Below are positions 61,985 to 64,000 of a stretch of 64,000 nt of DNA, piece by piece. Position 1 is the stretch's first letter. Every line of letters starts with the position of its first letter. The position numbers and the translations under genes were made by a program. A model generated the notes under the pieces. It searched no databases. It was not told the origin of the DNA and worked only from the letters and a program-made list of their open reading frames with translations. Origin of the DNA: Bursaphelenchus xylophilus (lineage: Eukaryota; Nematoda; Chromadorea; Rhabditida; Aphelenchoididae); contig CAJFCV020000001.1 of NCBI GenBank assembly GCA_904066235.2, positions 682,001-746,000 of the forward strand, in the 5' to 3' direction.

Positions 61985-62340
61985 TCAAAAATCTGTTCTC
62001 CCGAACTCCCGAAACATTGGCAACAACATTCGGACTTCTTGGAACGTCCATGCATCTTCCTCATCCCTCGCAATTAGCTCGGCCCTTCTTCTCCGGCTCT
62101 CTCCCAAAAATAGTCGCCACCCTCGAGTGGGCCAAATCCTCCGGATTACACAACGCTTTCGCTCTCTTTTACGCCCTCCCCTTTCTTTTCGCCTCACTTT
62201 TCCCGTTCGGCCTTTGTTCCGCCGCGAGGGACGGCCGGATTTTATGGGCCGCTTTTGGCTTTTTTCGCGGCCATTGGCCACTCTTTTGCCCCTCTAACCA
62301 CAAGCTCTTGTGCGGCAATTTGAGCACAAGAAAGTGAGCC
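61985..62340. other. unique island
   Basis: Higher-GC, repeat-free DNA with open frames on both strands; no exon structure. Fragmentary family A right ends lie nearby at 61860-61881 and 62525-62542. Confidence 0.22.
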
Positions 62341-62713
62341 GGGAATGTTAGCGGGGTTGCGTGATATTTGATATGGAAATGAGTGGGAAATTGATGTGTT
62401 ATCGGCGGATGAGGGGTCAATATTGAGCAGGGCATGGACAGCTGTCAAAACCGGCATTCATAGGTTATGAGGGAGCAGTTTTCTATTCGTGCGCAAATAG
62501 GATGCAGTTTAGTGGCAGAAATTATTTTTTCGACAGACTGATAAAAGGAGAAGGTCCACAAAATCGGAGTAGAGAAGAGTTTAACGTGCCTTGAGGCTAC
62601 TAGCAACAGTATTTGGCAAAAGACAGCAGAAGTACCCTAAAAAGTACAGAACTCGTCGAGTAATGGAGCAATAACATCTTTCAGGGGGATATAAACCCGC
62701 TAAATGACCTAAT

Positions 62714-62863
62714 ATCAGTCTGTCGGGAAAATAATGAGCATAATGTCGACGCGTAGATCACGTCACTGAAGTGAAAAGAAGTTTGCCGCGACACAATTCA
62801 TTTTCTCGGCGGCGATGCGATTTTTGATGCGACTGAATGATCATTATTTTCCCGACAGACTGG
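62714..62863. repeat. MITE family A1
   Basis: Full length. Confidence 0.88.
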
Positions 62864-63167
62864 TAGCTTGCAGCTTGCTCAAACAACCAGGAAACGATCA
62901 AAAAAATTCTTGTAAAGGCTGTACAAAGATGGATAAAAAGTAGGTTAGTCATTTCTTCCAGACGGGCTTGCTAAAAATATTCCTCGAAATAAAACTTCTT
63001 TTCGAAAATGAATCACGTTACAGACGGTTGAATTATCATTCTGTCGGGAAAGTATTGATCAAACAATGCCGTGCGGCACTTTTCCAGACAAAATGACCGT
63101 CAATGCCTAGAATTTTTTAAAAAATCCATTTTTGTAAAACACGGTTATTCCTATTTGTCATTTTGAA

Positions 63168-63300
63168 AATATTGAGCACTCTGTCGCATCGAAAATCGCA
63201 TAATCGCCGAGAAAATGAACTGTGTCGCGGAGAAAATAAAGTTTCTTTTCACTTCAGCGATGCAGCAAAATTGTGCTCATTATTTTCCCGACAGACTGAT
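63168..63300. repeat. MITE family A1, left end truncated
   Basis: Starts 'attgagcactctgtcgcatc'; right end intact. A separate left-end fragment lies at 63039-63062. Confidence 0.82.
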
Positions 63301-63309
63301 AGTACTGCA

Positions 63310-64000
63310 TAAAAAAACCAATTTCATGCCTCAGGAATCAAGTATAATATGTATAAAAAAGCAAAGCTCAATTTTTTGGCTTCCAGAGAAGCACACGTAA
63401 AAATTTTGGTCGATTTCTCAAATTTTCGCTTTAAAAATCACCAAAGAAAAAAACTCAATAGAATAAATAAATTTCCAAACACAATAAGCAGCCATAGTTA
63501 CCAACATAAACAACAAAAAAATTTTCGAAATTTTTTGCCCAAGAAATTGACTTTTAGCGCCAAAAATTTTCGTTCAGCAAAAGGCCATAAATTAGACGAA
63601 GGGAGGTTGCAAAGTTGCTGACAAAGGACAAAAAGTGGCCCAAGAACACCGGTTTCTCTTGGAGGAGATTTATTTTCTCTTGAGGTTGTTTATGAGGCGT
63701 TTCGGAGGGGGAGAAAATGGACAAAGGGGATCTTCTTTATCAAAAAAAAGTTTGCTAATTTGAAATTTTTTTTCGATTAGTTTCGCACGCACTTTTTGCG
63801 GAAAAATTTGCAAAAATCTGCCACATTTTTACCAACTTTCAAAGAGTCACAACCTAACGATTAGTCCACTGTGTCAGCAATAGCGTTTTTAGCCGATTTT
63901 GCAATTTTCTCTTGGTCTTTTTACGAAAAAATTTATTTATATGTCCTTGTAAATTGAATTATCGTCCAGTAATTATAATCGGTCAGGCTACTGGCATGAC
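63310..64000. other. gene-free window end
   Basis: A/T-rich; nothing recognised on either strand. Confidence 0.25.

Overview
The window is nuclear DNA of a nematode, most likely a rhabditid related to Caenorhabditis; the species cannot be told from this sequence. The evidence is short phase-consistent introns with TTTTCAG-type acceptors, a likely trans-splice acceptor just before one start codon, three genes whose best matches are animal tripeptidyl-peptidase II, a GAF-domain cyclic-nucleotide phosphodiesterase and neurabin, and non-autonomous transposons of the TA, TNA, TTAA and hAT target types. No tool was run; exon models come from splice signals, reading phase and recalled family motifs.

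Layout. 0.4-6.6 kb: a cluster of small secreted alanine-rich proteins (three on the minus strand, one on the plus strand, plus a fragment of a fifth), with TATA boxes and poly(A) signals. 7.4-16.1 kb, minus: tpp-2, 13 exons, 1387 residues, with subtilisin residues D46, H268, N367 and S454. 16.1-25.3 kb: no convincing gene; repeat debris with a few unique islands, one of which has a TATA box and a six-codon exon-like segment. 25.4-32.1 kb, plus: a PDE10/PDE5-like phosphodiesterase (pde-5 type), 12 exons, 750 residues, with one GC-AG intron. 33.1-47.4 kb, minus, convergent with it: a neurabin (nab-1 type), 8 exons, 982 residues, with a PP1-docking KVSF motif, PDZ, coiled coil and SAM. 47.6-64 kb: no coding gene; the 5' flank of nab-1, made of transposon remnants and unique islands.

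Repeats dominate. MITE family A (about 160 bp, TIR ATCAGTCTGTCGGGAAAATA) has about 50 copies or fragments in two internal subtypes: A1 (inner arm starts AGC) and A2 (inner arm starts TGG). It fills introns of pde-5 and nab-1 and the nab-1 flank but is absent from tpp-2. Five tpp-2 introns instead hold about 18 copies of a near-perfect short hairpin (GACATTTTATACGATGAAA facing its complement) that I see nowhere else in the window. Two large foldback elements (48.0-50.25 kb and 56.4-58.2 kb) carry tRNA-like pol III promoter sequences in both arms. One is the middle layer of a three-level nest (MITE A, then a TNA-type foldback, then a TA-type foldback). The other sits inside a hAT element with very GC-rich ends. 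A complete hAT copy with a perfect 8-bp target duplication sits inside another family A copy in nab-1 intron 3.

The three large genes are not an obvious operon or pathway: a cytosolic peptidase, a cyclic-nucleotide phosphodiesterase and a synaptic/actin PP1 scaffold. The alanine-rich cluster looks like a recent local gene-family expansion.
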